A stretch of DNA of 46,703 nt from Lachnospiraceae bacterium (GCA_029063085.1 JAIDOW010000070.1:66711-113413), one strand, 5' to 3'. Positions 26,442 to 37,158 are shown, counted from the first letter of the stretch. Numbers and translations: made by a program. Notes: generated by a model not told the origin, from the sequence alone.

Positions 26442-28182
26442 CCTTCTTCTCCTCCTTTTTTTCCTTTGCAGTATCATCCTGGGATTTTACGATTTCCTGA
26501 TAAACATCACATTTTTTCATCAGTTCTTCATGGGTTCCAATCCCTGCCACAGCACCATCTTCCAGAACAATGATCTGATCAGCCTGCTTGATGGTAGCCG
26601 CCCTTTGGGATACAATAAATACAGTCATTCCCTTCGTTTGTTCCTTAATTGCCTTTCGCAGCTTTGCATCTGTCGCAAAATCAAGAGCCGATGCGGAATC
26701 ATCCAGAATTAAAATTTCCGGTTCCCTTATCAGTGCTCTTGCGATTGTCAGACGCTGTCTCTGCCCTCCGGAAAGATTTTTTCCGCCTTGCAGGATTATT
26801 TCTTCCAGACCATTTTTCTTACTGGCAATCACATCTTTCCCCTGGGCAATCTGAATCGCATTTTCCATTTCCTGTTCAGTCGCATCTTCCTTTCCCCACC
26901 GAAGATTATCCGCAATAGTTCCGTTAAACAACACCGCTTTTTGCGGTACAACACCGATCCGATCCCTAAGCTGATGAAAAGAGTAATTCTTTACATTTAC
27001 CTGATCCACAAAAACGTCACCCGCTGTCACATCATAAAACCGGGGAATCAGATTTACCAGTGTAGATTTTCCGCACCCGGTTCCTCCGATGATTCCTATC
27101 GTCTGTCCTTTTTTTGCTGTAAAGGAAACATCTTTTAATGCCGGTTCTTTCGCCCCCTGATAGGTAAACGTTACATTTCTAAACTCTACCTTATTCTCCG
27201 TCGGCTTCAAATCCACTCCGGTAGGATGCTCTACGACAGATGCAGACATGGCAAATACTTCTCCCACACGCTTGGAACAGGCTGCTGCCTTGGTCAGCAG
27301 AATAATCAGATTCGCAAGCTTCACCAGTTCCACCAGAATCTGCGACATATAGTTTACCAGGGCAATCACCTCTCCCTGCGTAAGATTTCCGATACTTACC
27401 TGTACCCCTCCTATCCAGATAATGGCAATAATCGCTGCATTTACAATAATATATGTTACAGGATTCATCATTGCAGAAATCTTACCCACAAAAGTCTGCA
27501 TCTGCATCAGGACATCACTGCCCTCCCTGTAATCCTGTTTTTCATCCTCCTGTCTGCAAAAAGCACGAATCACCCTTGCCCCCACAAGATTTTCTCTGGT
27601 CATCAAAAGAACATGATCCAAAGCTTTTTGCACCTTCTGATAAAGAGGTATGGAATACAGCATAATTCCAAAAACCACTACAGACAACAGCGGAATTGCC
27701 AGAACAAATACCAATGCCGCCTTTATATCTACCGTAAATGCCATCACCATGGCACCTGCCACTATAAAAGGCGACCTTAAAAACAGACGTAAAAACATAT
27801 TCACACCCGACTGGAGCTGATTGATATCGTTGGTCATCCTCGTGATCAGTGTAGAAGTCCCTGCCTGATCGATCTCTGTATAAGACAAAGAATTGATATG
27901 GGCAAACAAATCCCTTCTTACGCTTTTCCCAAAACCTACGGAAGCTTTTGCCGCAAAATACTGGGCCGTAATGGAGCAAACCAGTCCCACTATGCCAAGC
28001 AGGATCAAAACAGCACCCATTCTTATAATATACGCATTGTTTTGCTCCTTAATCCCTATATCTACAATAGCTGCCATCACAAGTGGTACAAACAATTCAA
28101 AACTTGCCTCTAACATTTTAAATAACGGTGCAATAATGCTTTCCTTCTTATATTCTTTTAAATAATTAGTAATCTTATACAT
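26431..28182 (-). CDS. ABC exporter half-transporter, degenerate-site subunit
   Basis: 583 residues: six-helix exporter membrane domain (about 10-305), then an ATPase with Walker A GGTGCGKST, Q-loop VPQKAVLF, signature LSGGQ and Walker B LILDDSASALD. The residue after Walker B Asp is Asp rather than Glu, the mark of the degenerate site in heterodimeric exporters (BmrC/LmrC type). Its partner is the adjacent frameshifted gene. The ATG at 28182 is preferred because AGGAG lies eight bases upstream; earlier in-frame starts have none. It follows the hydrolase gene by 51 bp. Likely role: export of drugs, peptides or lipids, but the complex may be dead because the partner is broken. Confidence 0.9.
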   Translation of the reverse strand: MYKITNYLKEYKKESIIAPLFKMLEASFELFVPLVMAAIVDIGIKEQNNAYIIRMGAVLILLGIVGLVCSITAQYFAAKASVGFGKSVRRDLFAHINSLSYTEIDQAGTSTLITRMTNDINQLQSGVNMFLRLFLRSPFIVAGAMVMAFTVDIKAALVFVLAIPLLSVVVFGIMLYSIPLYQKVQKALDHVLLMTRENLVGARVIRAFCRQEDEKQDYREGSDVLMQMQTFVGKISAMMNPVTYIIVNAAIIAIIWIGGVQVSIGNLTQGEVIALVNYMSQILVELVKLANLIILLTKAAACSKRVGEVFAMSASVVEHPTGVDLKPTENKVEFRNVTFTYQGAKEPALKDVSFTAKKGQTIGIIGGTGCGKSTLVNLIPRFYDVTAGDVFVDQVNVKNYSFHQLRDRIGVVPQKAVLFNGTIADNLRWGKEDATEQEMENAIQIAQGKDVIASKKNGLEEIILQGGKNLSGGQRQRLTIARALIREPEILILDDSASALDFATDAKLRKAIKEQTKGMTVFIVSQRAATIKQADQIIVLEDGAVAGIGTHEELMKKCDVYQEIVKSQDDTAKEKKEEKKDGR

Positions 28183-28233
28183 ATTTACCGCTCCTATTTC
28201 ATCTGTCCTTATTTCCAAATTTTGTGATAATTC

Positions 28234-29208
28234 CTATTGTGCTGTCCTTCTTTCTTTGGATAATTTACGGATAAATCTTCCTGCTTCTACCCATGCTTCC
28301 TTTGCTTCAGGATACAGAAGCAAGCCCATCTGGAATACATGGAACATGCCATTGTACACATGTTCCTTTACCAGCACGCCTTTTTCCCTTGCTTTTTTTA
28401 CCACTTCTAATGTATCACTTAAAAGCATCTCATATTCACCAACCTGCATAAGCATGGGAGGAAATCCGCTGAAATCTCCGTTTATCGGAGAAATATATGG
28501 ATTTTCCGGATCTTCCCCTTTATAATAGCCATCTTTATATACAAGGCTGTCTTTCGTCCCCCCAAATATGGGATCAATATCAAAATTTTCTTCGTATGAC
28601 TCCCCGCTTTTGGTAAGGTCTGTCCATGCAGACATAGTGATAATCCCTGCCGGAAGTTTCAGTCCATGATTTCTCAAATACAGGCAAAGTGAAAGTGCCA
28701 GACCACCGCCTGCGGAATCACCCGCCACAAACAGCTTTTCCGTATCATATCCCTGTTCCAGCACCCATTGATACGCTGCAATTGCATCCTCTAAAGCCGC
28801 AGGAAACGGATATTCCGGTGCCACACGGTAATCTATACTCAATACATCCATTCCATTGCTTATCTCATTATAAAGTCCTGCCATGTCACGGTATGTATTA
28901 TGAAGCTTTCCATAATATCCCCCTCCGTGAAGCTGCAAAATAATTCCACCAGCACTTTCCACTCCGTCTGATGCATCATCCGGTAATCCATTCCTGTTGT
29001 CCCTTTTCTTTAGCAGCTCCATCCTAAAGTTCTCCATCCCGATTACTTCCAGCTGCAAATGTGCCGGACATTCCCATATTTTTTCTCTTTCGCTGAGTTT
29101 CATGCGAATTTCTCCGTTTTGTGCCTTATTACCGAACAGGGGAAAATGATTAGCCAAACGCACCATCTTCCTTGCAGTTCTCCCCCTGATACTCGTTTTT
29201 CGCTCCAT
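28234..29208 (-). CDS. Alpha/beta hydrolase, hormone-sensitive lipase family
   Basis: 324 residues with the HSL-type esterase features: oxyanion LHGGGYYGK, nucleophile elbow VAGDSAGGGLALS, acid in LLSDTLEVVKKA and catalytic His in GMFHVFQMG. No signal peptide, so a cytoplasmic or membrane-associated carboxylesterase is expected. The ATG at 29208 has AAGAAGG nine bases upstream. It ends a three-gene unit with a zinc-ribbon membrane protein and a condensation-like acyltransferase, which suggests linked ester chemistry (one makes, one cleaves, or both act on a common lipid). Confidence 0.88.
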   Translation of the reverse strand: MERKTSIRGRTARKMVRLANHFPLFGNKAQNGEIRMKLSEREKIWECPAHLQLEVIGMENFRMELLKKRDNRNGLPDDASDGVESAGGIILQLHGGGYYGKLHNTYRDMAGLYNEISNGMDVLSIDYRVAPEYPFPAALEDAIAAYQWVLEQGYDTEKLFVAGDSAGGGLALSLCLYLRNHGLKLPAGIITMSAWTDLTKSGESYEENFDIDPIFGGTKDSLVYKDGYYKGEDPENPYISPINGDFSGFPPMLMQVGEYEMLLSDTLEVVKKAREKGVLVKEHVYNGMFHVFQMGLLLYPEAKEAWVEAGRFIRKLSKERRTAQ

Positions 29209-29233
29209 CTGTTCTATCCTTCTTATTTTTATT

Positions 29234-29929
29234 TTATACATGAAATCTTCGTTTCAACTCTCTTGCAAGCTCCCTGTCGCCAAATATGATCGTTCCCAAA
29301 AGATACACTCCTGTTACAGCCGTACAGGTTACCGGAAGCACCACATTGGTAATTTTCCCAAGAAAATATAAACTGATAATTCCTACACTGAATATTGCAA
29401 TCATCAAAAGTAATAAAGTATAACTGTACCAATGCTGTCTGTTTAACATCATAAGAAAAAACACGATAGCATCCCCAAATAGAATCACTCCGGGAATTGC
29501 CCATTTTAATGACCAGCCTGTCATTCCGGTAAAATAATCAATTCCAAACAGCAGTATCATGGTAAGTGTAAGCTGAAGACCTATTTTGGCAGCATATCCA
29601 GCATCATGTTTAATCCAATATACCATGGACAGATAGATATAGATCATCGCCACCCCACTGATTCCCGACCACCAGAACCCTCGTGTTGTAAAATAATTAA
29701 TTACAACCAGCCCGATTTCTGCCAGAATAAACAAAAACAAAATCAGACGCATGACAAAATGAAGACGTTTTGTACGCTTGCGCACATCCGGATATGGTGC
29801 CCCTGCTCCCAGAATTTTATCCATTTGTGCTTTCTCTTCTTCCGTCATTTCATCCAAAACACTGTGGCACAGCGGACAAACCTCAATATTATCATAGATT
29901 ACGATATTACAATGTCTGCATTTATTCAT
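29234..29929 (-). CDS. DUF6320-type zinc-ribbon membrane protein
   Basis: 231 residues. An N-terminal zinc ribbon (CRHC near 4-7, CPLC about 15 residues later) is followed by six or seven transmembrane helices and an RELARELKRRFHV tail. It matches the DUF6320 group found beside alcohol-acetyltransferase-like proteins in clostridia. The start is taken at the Met just before the ribbon; this overlaps the acyltransferase stop by 8 bp (ATGAATAA), so translation is probably coupled. An in-frame ATG four codons earlier is possible. Function unknown. Confidence 0.75.
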   Translation of the reverse strand: MNKCRHCNIVIYDNIEVCPLCHSVLDEMTEEEKAQMDKILGAGAPYPDVRKRTKRLHFVMRLILFLFILAEIGLVVINYFTTRGFWWSGISGVAMIYIYLSMVYWIKHDAGYAAKIGLQLTLTMILLFGIDYFTGMTGWSLKWAIPGVILFGDAIVFFLMMLNRQHWYSYTLLLLMIAIFSVGIISLYFLGKITNVVLPVTCTAVTGVYLLGTIIFGDRELARELKRRFHV

Positions 29930-31235
29930 AGTAGGCACCATTACTTTCTATTGCAACTAAAACTCCGTCTTTTGCAATGATTTGAAAAAAACTTTTCTGG
30001 ATCGATAAATCCATTAATACGGAACTAAACGTAAAAGTCAGCATTCCGTTATAAGAACAGATACCACCTTTCATGTTCTGGCCCTTGGACATAGATAATG
30101 TCACATAAAAATGTTCCACATACCGCTTATATGGTTCCTTTAATTCAATATTGCCTATATTGGTCACCGTAGCGGAGGTTGCCCTGGCAGAAACCCCGTA
30201 TACCTGTTTCATAACAAAGTTCTTAACCACAAGAGGTACTGCTCGCAAAATCCAGTTCTTCTCATTGGACACATTATAAGACATAATATTATTCAAATTC
30301 TCTGGTGTAATCTGTTTCTTCAAATCCTCTGCCACAATCTCTAAGACCTCCGAGAATGTATACTTTTCTTTTTCGGGCTTAAAGGTGGCAAACACCATGG
30401 CAAAGAAATTTTTCATTGTATGGGAATCATAATATGGTCTTAAATTAACCGGAACGCAGCATCTGATGGGAATTCTGGAAGGCTGTTCCTTCAAATATTC
30501 CTTATATACTGCATAAATAAACACTCCCACCAGATACTGATTTATCGTCACACCATACTTCTTTGCGGCAGCTTTTAACTCATCAACCGGAAGATATCCG
30601 TGTACGACTCCCATCTCATCACCCGGAAGCCTCTCCCCGTTTAAGGTCAATGCCTTTTCCGACTTATACACCTTGGCATGTCCTTTTTTGAAATTTTTCA
30701 CATAACTGTCTTCCTTGTCCAAAAAAATACCGGAAGATATCTTATCCTTATCCTCTTTTAGAATATCCGGATATTTCAGGCGCAGATACTGATATACCAG
30801 CTCCTTTAAAAAAGTGATTCCGCCGGCTCCGTCCGTCAGTGCATGGAAAACCTCCAGATTGATCCGGCATTTAAAATATGTCACCCGGAACATATAATGG
30901 TTATTTCTGCTCTTATCAATATAAGCACCCGGATGGGAATATTCCTCCCTTACAATAGGTGCCGGACGTGTATTTTCTTCAAAATAATACCAGAATATGC
31001 CCATTCTAAGGCGCATACGAAATACCGAAAACTGCGGCAGAATCCGGTTTAATGCCTCCTGTAAGAGAACCCGGTCTATCTCTTCCGTCAAAGTGACAGA
31101 AATCCGGTACACATTGGTCATATCCTCTGTTGCAATCACCGGAAACAGATTCGCTGTATTATCTAATTTATCCCAGGCAAGCTGCTCTTTTCTAAGACTT
31201 TTGCTGTTTCCCTTTTTATTTTCTTTGCTTCTCAT
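29922..31235 (-). CDS. Condensation/alcohol-acetyltransferase-like acyltransferase
   Basis: 437 residues of the condensation-domain/AATase superfamily. The motif FHALTDGAGG is the variant of HHxxxDG that carries the catalytic His. Other typical pieces are VNLRPYYDSHTMKNFFA and the late NIGNIELK strand. These enzymes form esters or amides from acyl-CoA or acyl-carrier donors. No carrier protein or NRPS is near, so a stand-alone acyl- or alcohol-transferase is more likely. The ATG at 31235 has AAGGAC nine bases upstream. It is the first gene of the unit with the zinc-ribbon protein and the hydrolase. Confidence 0.8.
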   Translation of the reverse strand: MRSKENKKGNSKSLRKEQLAWDKLDNTANLFPVIATEDMTNVYRISVTLTEEIDRVLLQEALNRILPQFSVFRMRLRMGIFWYYFEENTRPAPIVREEYSHPGAYIDKSRNNHYMFRVTYFKCRINLEVFHALTDGAGGITFLKELVYQYLRLKYPDILKEDKDKISSGIFLDKEDSYVKNFKKGHAKVYKSEKALTLNGERLPGDEMGVVHGYLPVDELKAAAKKYGVTINQYLVGVFIYAVYKEYLKEQPSRIPIRCCVPVNLRPYYDSHTMKNFFAMVFATFKPEKEKYTFSEVLEIVAEDLKKQITPENLNNIMSYNVSNEKNWILRAVPLVVKNFVMKQVYGVSARATSATVTNIGNIELKEPYKRYVEHFYVTLSMSKGQNMKGGICSYNGMLTFTFSSVLMDLSIQKSFFQIIAKDGVLVAIESNGAYYE

Positions 31236-31330
31236 TCTACTCTGTCCTTTATTTTTAACCAATTTGATATAAAACTATCCTAATCTAATGCGTAATTCAC
31301 GCAATCTTTTTTAGTATAACATTTATTACC

Positions 31331-31370
31331 AAAAAAAAAAAGCCATCAACCACATAAACTGTGATTGATG
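31331..31370 (-). terminator. Intrinsic terminator of typA
   Basis: On the minus strand CATCAATCACA (31370-31360), a short loop, TGTGGTTGATG (31354-31344) and then a run of 11 T after GGC. It lies 42 bp past the typA stop. Confidence 0.9.
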
Positions 31371-31412
31371 ACCGCAAATCCGTCTATCCTCTTCAAATGA
31401 CAAATATGTCCA

Positions 31413-33242
31413 TTATTTATTGATTCTGGAACGCTTTCTCAAAGTCGGATCTAAAATCTTTTTCCGAATACGGATATGTTCCGGTGTAATCTCCAAAAGC
31501 TCATCTGTATCAATGAACTCCAAAGCCTGCTCCAGACTTAAAATTCTTGGAGGCGTCAGCTTTAATGCATCATCTGCTCCCGAAGACCGGGTATTTGTTA
31601 AATGTTTTGCCTTACACACATTAATCTCAATATCCTCTGCCTTCCCCGTCTGTCCGATTACCATTCCTGCGTATACCTGCTCTCCCGGCCCGATAAACAG
31701 CGTTCCTCTGTCCTGTGCATTATAAAGACCATACGTGATAGTCGTTCCCGTCTCAAAAGCAATCAGAGAACCCTGATTTCTATAGTTCATGTCTCCCTTG
31801 TAAGGACCATAGTCATCAAAAATCGTATTGATAATTCCGGTTCCCTTAGTAGAAGTCATAAAATCACCTCTGAAACCTATTAATCCTCTGGCTGGAATAT
31901 GAAATTCCAAACGCACTGTACCGTCATGGGCAGGGGTCATTGCCCGTAATTCTCCCTTACGCTCATTTAACATACTAATGATCGTCCCGGAAAACTCCTC
32001 CGGTACATCAATATAGGCAACCTCCATAGGCTCTAATTTCTTTCCCTTTTCATCCGTCTTATAAATAACTTCTGCTTTGCTTACTGCAAATTCATATCCT
32101 TCACGGCGCATATTTTCAATCAATACAGACAGATGCAGTTCTCCGCGTCCCGATACCTTATAAGTATCCGTCCCCTCTGTTTCTTCCACACGCAAAGAAA
32201 CATCCGTATTCAGCTCCCGGAACAACCGGTCCCTTAAATGTCTGGACGTTACAAATTTACCCTCTTTTCCGGCAAGGGGCGAATCATTAACCATAAAATT
32301 CATGGAAATTGTCGGCTCGGATATCTTCTGGAAAGGAATCGGCTGCGGATTATCCACAGAACATAATGTATCCCCAATATGAATATCTGCAATACCGGAA
32401 ATCGCCACAATTGCACCAATTCCCGCTTCTTTTGTTTCTACCTTATTCAGTCCCTCAAATTCGTACAGCTTTCCAATCTTAACCTTTTTACATTTGCTCT
32501 CATCATGAGCATTCACTAAGAGAACCTCCTGATTGAGCTTAAGAATCCCGTTATCGACCTTCCCCACGCCGATGCGTCCTACGTACTCATTATAATCAAT
32601 GGTAGAGATCAATACCTGGGTATCCGCATCAGGATCCCCTGTCGGAGCAGGAATATAGTCGATAATAGTTTCAAAGAGAGGTGACATGTCCACCGCTTCT
32701 TCATCCATATCAGTCTTTGCCACGCCATCTTTCGCAGAAGCATATACAAACGGGCAGTCAAGCTGTTCATCTGTCGCTTCCAGATCAAGCAAAAGTTCCA
32801 GAACTTCTTCTTCTACTTCCTCCACTCTTGCTTCCGGACGATCAATTTTGTTTACACATACAATTACATGAAGACTTAATTCCAATGCCTTTTTCAATAC
32901 AAATTTGGTCTGCGGCATAGCCCCTTCAAAGGCATCCACTACAAGAATTACACCGTTTACCATTTTGAGAACACGTTCCACCTCTCCACCAAAATCCGCA
33001 TGACCTGGCGTATCAATGATATTAATCTTTGTTCCCTTATAATCTACTGCCGTATTTTTAGAAAGAATCGTGATTCCCCGTTCCCTTTCGATATCATTGG
33101 AATCCATGACACGCTCTGCCACTTCCTGATTCTCCCTAAAGACACCACTTTGTTTTAAAAGTTCATCCACTAAAGTTGTTTTACCATGATCGACATGGGC
33201 AATTATCGCTACATTACGAATATCTTCTCTTGAAATCTGCAT
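31413..33242 (-). CDS. typA: Ribosome-associated GTPase TypA/BipA
   Basis: 609 residues, the normal length. G1 [19 protein letters not shown], the G2/G3 segment [15 protein letters not shown] and [15 protein letters not shown], and G4 NKIDRPEAR are complete. It then has domain II, the EF-G-like domains III and V and the family-specific C-terminal domain ([20 protein letters not shown]). TypA is an EF-G-like translational GTPase that helps ribosome assembly and stress or low-temperature growth. AGGAAG precedes the ATG, and the gene has its own promoter and terminator. Confidence 0.97.
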   Translation of the reverse strand: MQISREDIRNVAIIAHVDHGKTTLVDELLKQSGVFRENQEVAERVMDSNDIERERGITILSKNTAVDYKGTKINIIDTPGHADFGGEVERVLKMVNGVILVVDAFEGAMPQTKFVLKKALELSLHVIVCVNKIDRPEARVEEVEEEVLELLLDLEATDEQLDCPFVYASAKDGVAKTDMDEEAVDMSPLFETIIDYIPAPTGDPDADTQVLISTIDYNEYVGRIGVGKVDNGILKLNQEVLLVNAHDESKCKKVKIGKLYEFEGLNKVETKEAGIGAIVAISGIADIHIGDTLCSVDNPQPIPFQKISEPTISMNFMVNDSPLAGKEGKFVTSRHLRDRLFRELNTDVSLRVEETEGTDTYKVSGRGELHLSVLIENMRREGYEFAVSKAEVIYKTDEKGKKLEPMEVAYIDVPEEFSGTIISMLNERKGELRAMTPAHDGTVRLEFHIPARGLIGFRGDFMTSTKGTGIINTIFDDYGPYKGDMNYRNQGSLIAFETGTTITYGLYNAQDRGTLFIGPGEQVYAGMVIGQTGKAEDIEINVCKAKHLTNTRSSGADDALKLTPPRILSLEQALEFIDTDELLEITPEHIRIRKKILDPTLRKRSRINK

Positions 33243-33301
33243 AATACTTCTTCCTTTACACTTTCAATGCTTTCCATAATAATTTGTACACAACGTTTAC
33301 A

Positions 33302-33330
33302 AGTGTAGCACAAAGGACATTAGCTTTCAA
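33302..33330 (-). promoter_or_regulatory. Sigma-A promoter of typA
   Basis: On the minus strand TTGAAA (33330-33325), 17 bp, then TACACT (33307-33302), about 60 bp before the start codon. Confidence 0.65.
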
Positions 33331-33351
33331 GAAATTTTTTCTATAATCAAA

Positions 33352-34734
33352 TTATTGGGGATATTCGATTCTTTTCCCTTCAGTTCCGCTTTTTGCAATT
33401 TGCAGCATATTCTCTAAATCAGCAATCAATTCCTTGGAATAATGTTCTGCTTCTCCATAAATCTGCTCTGCCCGGAAATAGTCTTCACAATTCAAGGCCT
33501 CTATTACATCTCCTCCAAACTTATGGAACTTCTTGTGCTTTGCCCCCAGTGCATTCCATATTGGAAGAATACCCGGTATTCTCGGTGTCAGTGCATAATA
33601 AAAATGTCCAAACCCACATTTTGAAGAATCCAGCTGTAACGGCATTACTTTCTTTTGTCTCACCATTTTTTCTAAATTAGACAGCCATGTATGATGAGCC
33701 GAAATCGCATTATTCACATAAGAAGCAAATTCTGAATTTTCCAAATGAAAAAAGGCATCCTCTGTCATAGTTCCCATCTGCTTCACTGTTTCATCCAATG
33801 TTTTTTCGATGTCAACAACCGGTTCTGCCGCCTTTTTCAAATCCTGGCTGACATTTTGCATAAAGTCAGTGCTATCCCGCAGCTGATTCTCCATTTTTGT
33901 CATGGAACCAGTGATTTCTTCACTTACGGATGCAATAGAACTAACCGAATCATTCACTTTTGAAACATTATTTTGATTTTCGCTGTTTAACTCCCATATA
34001 TTTTCAATCTTTTCCGTCATTGTGCCAAGTGCATCAATGGTACTGCCTGCACTCTTCACACTCTTTTGAGATGCACCTTTTATACTGTCTACAAGATCCC
34101 CCATACTCTGGGTCAGTTTCTGGGTCTCCTCTGCCAATCCGCGAATCTCATTTGCCACAACTGCAAATCCCTTTCCGGCAGTACCTGCTCTTGCAGCCTC
34201 AATGGAAGCATTTAATGCCAGTAAATTTGTCTGCATGGAAATATCGTCAATTCCGGCAACAACATTATTCATCTGATTAATAACTGCCAGAAGTTCATCC
34301 AGATCTTTTTGCATTTCTCCCGATACCTTAATGGTCTGATTAGAAAGTTCTCTAATCATAGTGAGCTCTCCCTGACTCTGCTCAATCTTTTCATATACCT
34401 CCTGCGTCTGAGTGGAGACTTCAACAATAGTATTTGTCAGCTCCTCATGCTGATTGCTGGAGCTGCCTCCTGCACTGCCAAAAATAGTCTCAGTAGCTCT
34501 TGCTACATCCATTGATATATCCATAATTCTCTCTGTCTGATGCTGCATCATCAGGTCAAGTGAACTAATCTGCATAACTGCCTTAATATTTTTCTCAAAT
34601 ATCTCTGCAAACTGTTTTCTTCCGTCCGACAGTCTGTGGTAAATACTATTTAATTCAGGTTCTTTAGAGTAATCCTCTTTCCGTAATTCTGAAACTGCTC
34701 TGGTAAGCTTTTTTCTTTTACTCTCGTTCCCCAT
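33352..34734 (-). CDS. Soluble methyl-accepting chemotaxis-type receptor with CZB domain
   Basis: 460 residues without transmembrane helix or signal peptide, so a cytoplasmic receptor. Residues about 40-330 form the coiled-coil signalling rod; the hairpin tip is [32 protein letters not shown] (quoted in parts: [31 protein letters not shown]). The C-terminal 120 residues are a CZB zinc-binding domain, with the His in AHHTWLSNL, the Cys in SSKCGFG and the two histidines of [13 protein letters not shown] receptors sense zinc or oxidants such as hypochlorite. The ATG at 34734 has AAGGGG eight bases upstream. No che genes are in the window. Confidence 0.88.
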   Translation of the reverse strand: MGNESKRKKLTRAVSELRKEDYSKEPELNSIYHRLSDGRKQFAEIFEKNIKAVMQISSLDLMMQHQTERIMDISMDVARATETIFGSAGGSSSNQHEELTNTIVEVSTQTQEVYEKIEQSQGELTMIRELSNQTIKVSGEMQKDLDELLAVINQMNNVVAGIDDISMQTNLLALNASIEAARAGTAGKGFAVVANEIRGLAEETQKLTQSMGDLVDSIKGASQKSVKSAGSTIDALGTMTEKIENIWELNSENQNNVSKVNDSVSSIASVSEEITGSMTKMENQLRDSTDFMQNVSQDLKKAAEPVVDIEKTLDETVKQMGTMTEDAFFHLENSEFASYVNNAISAHHTWLSNLEKMVRQKKVMPLQLDSSKCGFGHFYYALTPRIPGILPIWNALGAKHKKFHKFGGDVIEALNCEDYFRAEQIYGEAEHYSKELIADLENMLQIAKSGTEGKRIEYPQ

Positions 34735-34770
34735 ATTCATTTCCCCTTTTCTTAAATATTTTATATTTTT

Positions 34771-34821
34771 AAAAAGGGTTAAATCAGTCCAAAACATTCA
34801 TGAATTTTACTAATTTAACCC
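34771..34821 (-). terminator. Intrinsic terminator of glgB
   Basis: On the minus strand GGGTTAAATTAG (34821-34810) pairs with CTGATTTAACCC (34787-34776), followed by T5. It is 16 bp past the glgB stop, within the glgB/chemoreceptor gap. Confidence 0.8.
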
Positions 34822-34836
34822 ATTTATTACTACTTG

Positions 34837-37158
34837 CTATTTTTTTGGTGTCGTCTTCTTTCCGGCTTTTGCAGTTTTACCGCTTTTCGAGACTGACTTT
34901 GCTGCTGTTTTCTTTGGTGTATCTTCTTTATAATCATACTTAAATACAGTAACTGACAAAGGTGGCAGATGCATCGCAATAGAATGCTTTTTCCCATTCC
35001 ATGGCTCATTCGATGCCTTGATCGGCTCTGCATTTAATCTTCCCTGTCCTCCAAATTCTACTGCATCTGAATTCAGAATCTCCGTATAGTTACCCGGACA
35101 AGGAACTCCTACAATGAAACCATTCCTGTCTACTGGTGTAAAATTACATACAAACAACAATTGGTCTTTGGCAGTAGAGCCACGGCGGATAAAGGAAATG
35201 ATACTGCTTTGCGGATCATCGCAGCTAATCCATTCAAATCCCATCTGATCCTGATCATTATAGTACATCGCATCATAGTCATGATATAATGTATTCAATG
35301 CTTTTACATAATTCTGAATACCTTTGTGACTCTTTGCATCTTCTCCTTCCATCAGGAACCAGTCAAGGCTTCTTGCCTCACTCCATTCTCTAAGCTGAGC
35401 AAACTCCTGACCCATAAATAACAGCTTTTTCCCTGGATGTCCATACATAAATCCATAAGCCGTACGAAGATTTGCAAACTTATCATCATGAAGTCCTGGC
35501 ATCTTATTAAGCATAGAACATTTCAGATGTACAACCTCATCATGTGAGATAACTAAAATAAAGTTTTCGGAATACGCATACATCAGACTAAAGGTCAGGC
35601 GATTATGGTTAAACTGTCTGAAATATGGATCTAACTTCATATATTCCAAAAAATCATTCATCCAGCCCATATTCCATTTGAACAGAAATCCCAGACCATC
35701 CATTGTCACCGGTGCGGTAACACCTGCCCATGAAGTAGATTCCTCTGCTATGACAAACACACCAGGCTCCAGTTCCTCAATGGTCTTATTCAGCTTCATT
35801 AACAGCTTAATGGCATCATAATTCTCATTACCACCATCTTCATTTGGCAGCCAGTTACCATCCTGCTTACCATAATCAAGATATAACATGGAAGCAACCG
35901 CATCCACACGAAGTGCATCCACATGATACTCTCTTGCCCAGAAAACAGCATTTGCAATCAGGAAATTGGACACCTCATTCCTTCCGAAATCAAATATATA
36001 AGTCCCCCAGTCAGGATGCTCCCCTCTTCTGGAATCAGGATGTTCAAATAAAGGCATACCATCAAACTTACCTAAACCATGTGCATCCCTTGGGAAATGT
36101 GCCGGTACCCAGTCTAGAATCACACTGATTCCATTCTTATGCATATAATCAACAAAATACATAAAATCTTCCGGATCCCCATATCTTCTGGTAGGGGCAT
36201 AATAATTGGTCACCTGATATCCCCACGAACCGTCAAAAGGATACTCTGCAATGCCCATTAATTCGATATGTGTATACCCCATCTCTTTTACATACTCTGC
36301 AACCATATGGGCAAGCTCACGATAACTGAAAAATCCGTTATCACTGTCCTCTACCTTCTTTTTCCAGGAACCCAGATGTAACTCATAGATTGCCATCGGC
36401 TTTCGCATAGCATCCGTTCTGGAAACTTTTTTACGATTTTCAATCCACGCTGTATCCTTCCACCGGTATTTTGTAATGTCCTTTACCACATTCGCATTAT
36501 CGGGACGGAACTGACAACAGTTTCCAAAAGGATCTGCCTTATAGATGTCTTCTCCAAAACGTGTTAATATATTAAACTTATATACCGCATCTTCTCCCAC
36601 ATCCGGAATAAACAACTCATAGATTCCCGATGTACCCATCATATGCATAGGATGAAGAGCACCATCCCACATATTAAAATCGCCTACCACAGAAACCCTT
36701 CTTGCATGGGGTGCCCAGACTGCAAAATACGTACCTGACACACCATCGATCTTCATAGGATGTGCACCTAATTTTTTATAGATATCCCAATGATTTCCTT
36801 CCGAAAACAAATATATATCCATAGAACCAATCTGGCTTTCAAAGCTGTAAGGATCCGCAGAAACAACAGTAGAACCATCCTGATAATTTGTTACCAGACG
36901 GTACTTACTTCCGGAAAATTTTTTCTTGGGAAGATACAATGCATAAAATCCTCTGTCATCCACTTTCTCCATCTCGTATTCCGTTTTGCCTGTGGGTGCA
37001 ATTACTTTACAGCTTGCAGAATGCGGTTTGAATGCAGTAATCATCTGACCTTCTCCATAATCATGATTACCTAACAGATGCTTGGGGGCATTGATCTTGC
37101 CATCCATTAATTCATCAAAGAGTATCCAATTCATCCACTGTTCAATTTTTACGTTCAT
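34837..37158 (-). CDS. glgB: 1,4-alpha-glucan branching enzyme
   Basis: 773 residues. The enzyme cuts alpha-1,4 chains and rejoins them as alpha-1,6 branches during glycogen synthesis. Two N-terminal beta-sandwich modules (about 25-110 and 125-230, CBM48-like) precede the GH13 barrel. Catalytic residues: RVDA with nucleophile Asp419, AEES with Glu472, and SHDEVVH with Asp540. The motif after the third Asp is HDEVVHLK, where most branching enzymes have HGK. Residues 742-773 are a Lys/Ala/Thr tail (KKTAAKSVSKSGKTAKAGKK) foreign to GH13 enzymes. GGGAGG precedes the ATG. Other glycogen genes are not in the window. Confidence 0.95.
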   Translation of the reverse strand: MNVKIEQWMNWILFDELMDGKINAPKHLLGNHDYGEGQMITAFKPHSASCKVIAPTGKTEYEMEKVDDRGFYALYLPKKKFSGSKYRLVTNYQDGSTVVSADPYSFESQIGSMDIYLFSEGNHWDIYKKLGAHPMKIDGVSGTYFAVWAPHARRVSVVGDFNMWDGALHPMHMMGTSGIYELFIPDVGEDAVYKFNILTRFGEDIYKADPFGNCCQFRPDNANVVKDITKYRWKDTAWIENRKKVSRTDAMRKPMAIYELHLGSWKKKVEDSDNGFFSYRELAHMVAEYVKEMGYTHIELMGIAEYPFDGSWGYQVTNYYAPTRRYGDPEDFMYFVDYMHKNGISVILDWVPAHFPRDAHGLGKFDGMPLFEHPDSRRGEHPDWGTYIFDFGRNEVSNFLIANAVFWAREYHVDALRVDAVASMLYLDYGKQDGNWLPNEDGGNENYDAIKLLMKLNKTIEELEPGVFVIAEESTSWAGVTAPVTMDGLGFLFKWNMGWMNDFLEYMKLDPYFRQFNHNRLTFSLMYAYSENFILVISHDEVVHLKCSMLNKMPGLHDDKFANLRTAYGFMYGHPGKKLLFMGQEFAQLREWSEARSLDWFLMEGEDAKSHKGIQNYVKALNTLYHDYDAMYYNDQDQMGFEWISCDDPQSSIISFIRRGSTAKDQLLFVCNFTPVDRNGFIVGVPCPGNYTEILNSDAVEFGGQGRLNAEPIKASNEPWNGKKHSIAMHLPPLSVTVFKYDYKEDTPKKTAAKSVSKSGKTAKAGKKTTPKK

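Noticed and set aside
29922-31235. Part of a non-ribosomal peptide cluster
   Set aside because: No adenylation or carrier domains lie nearby.
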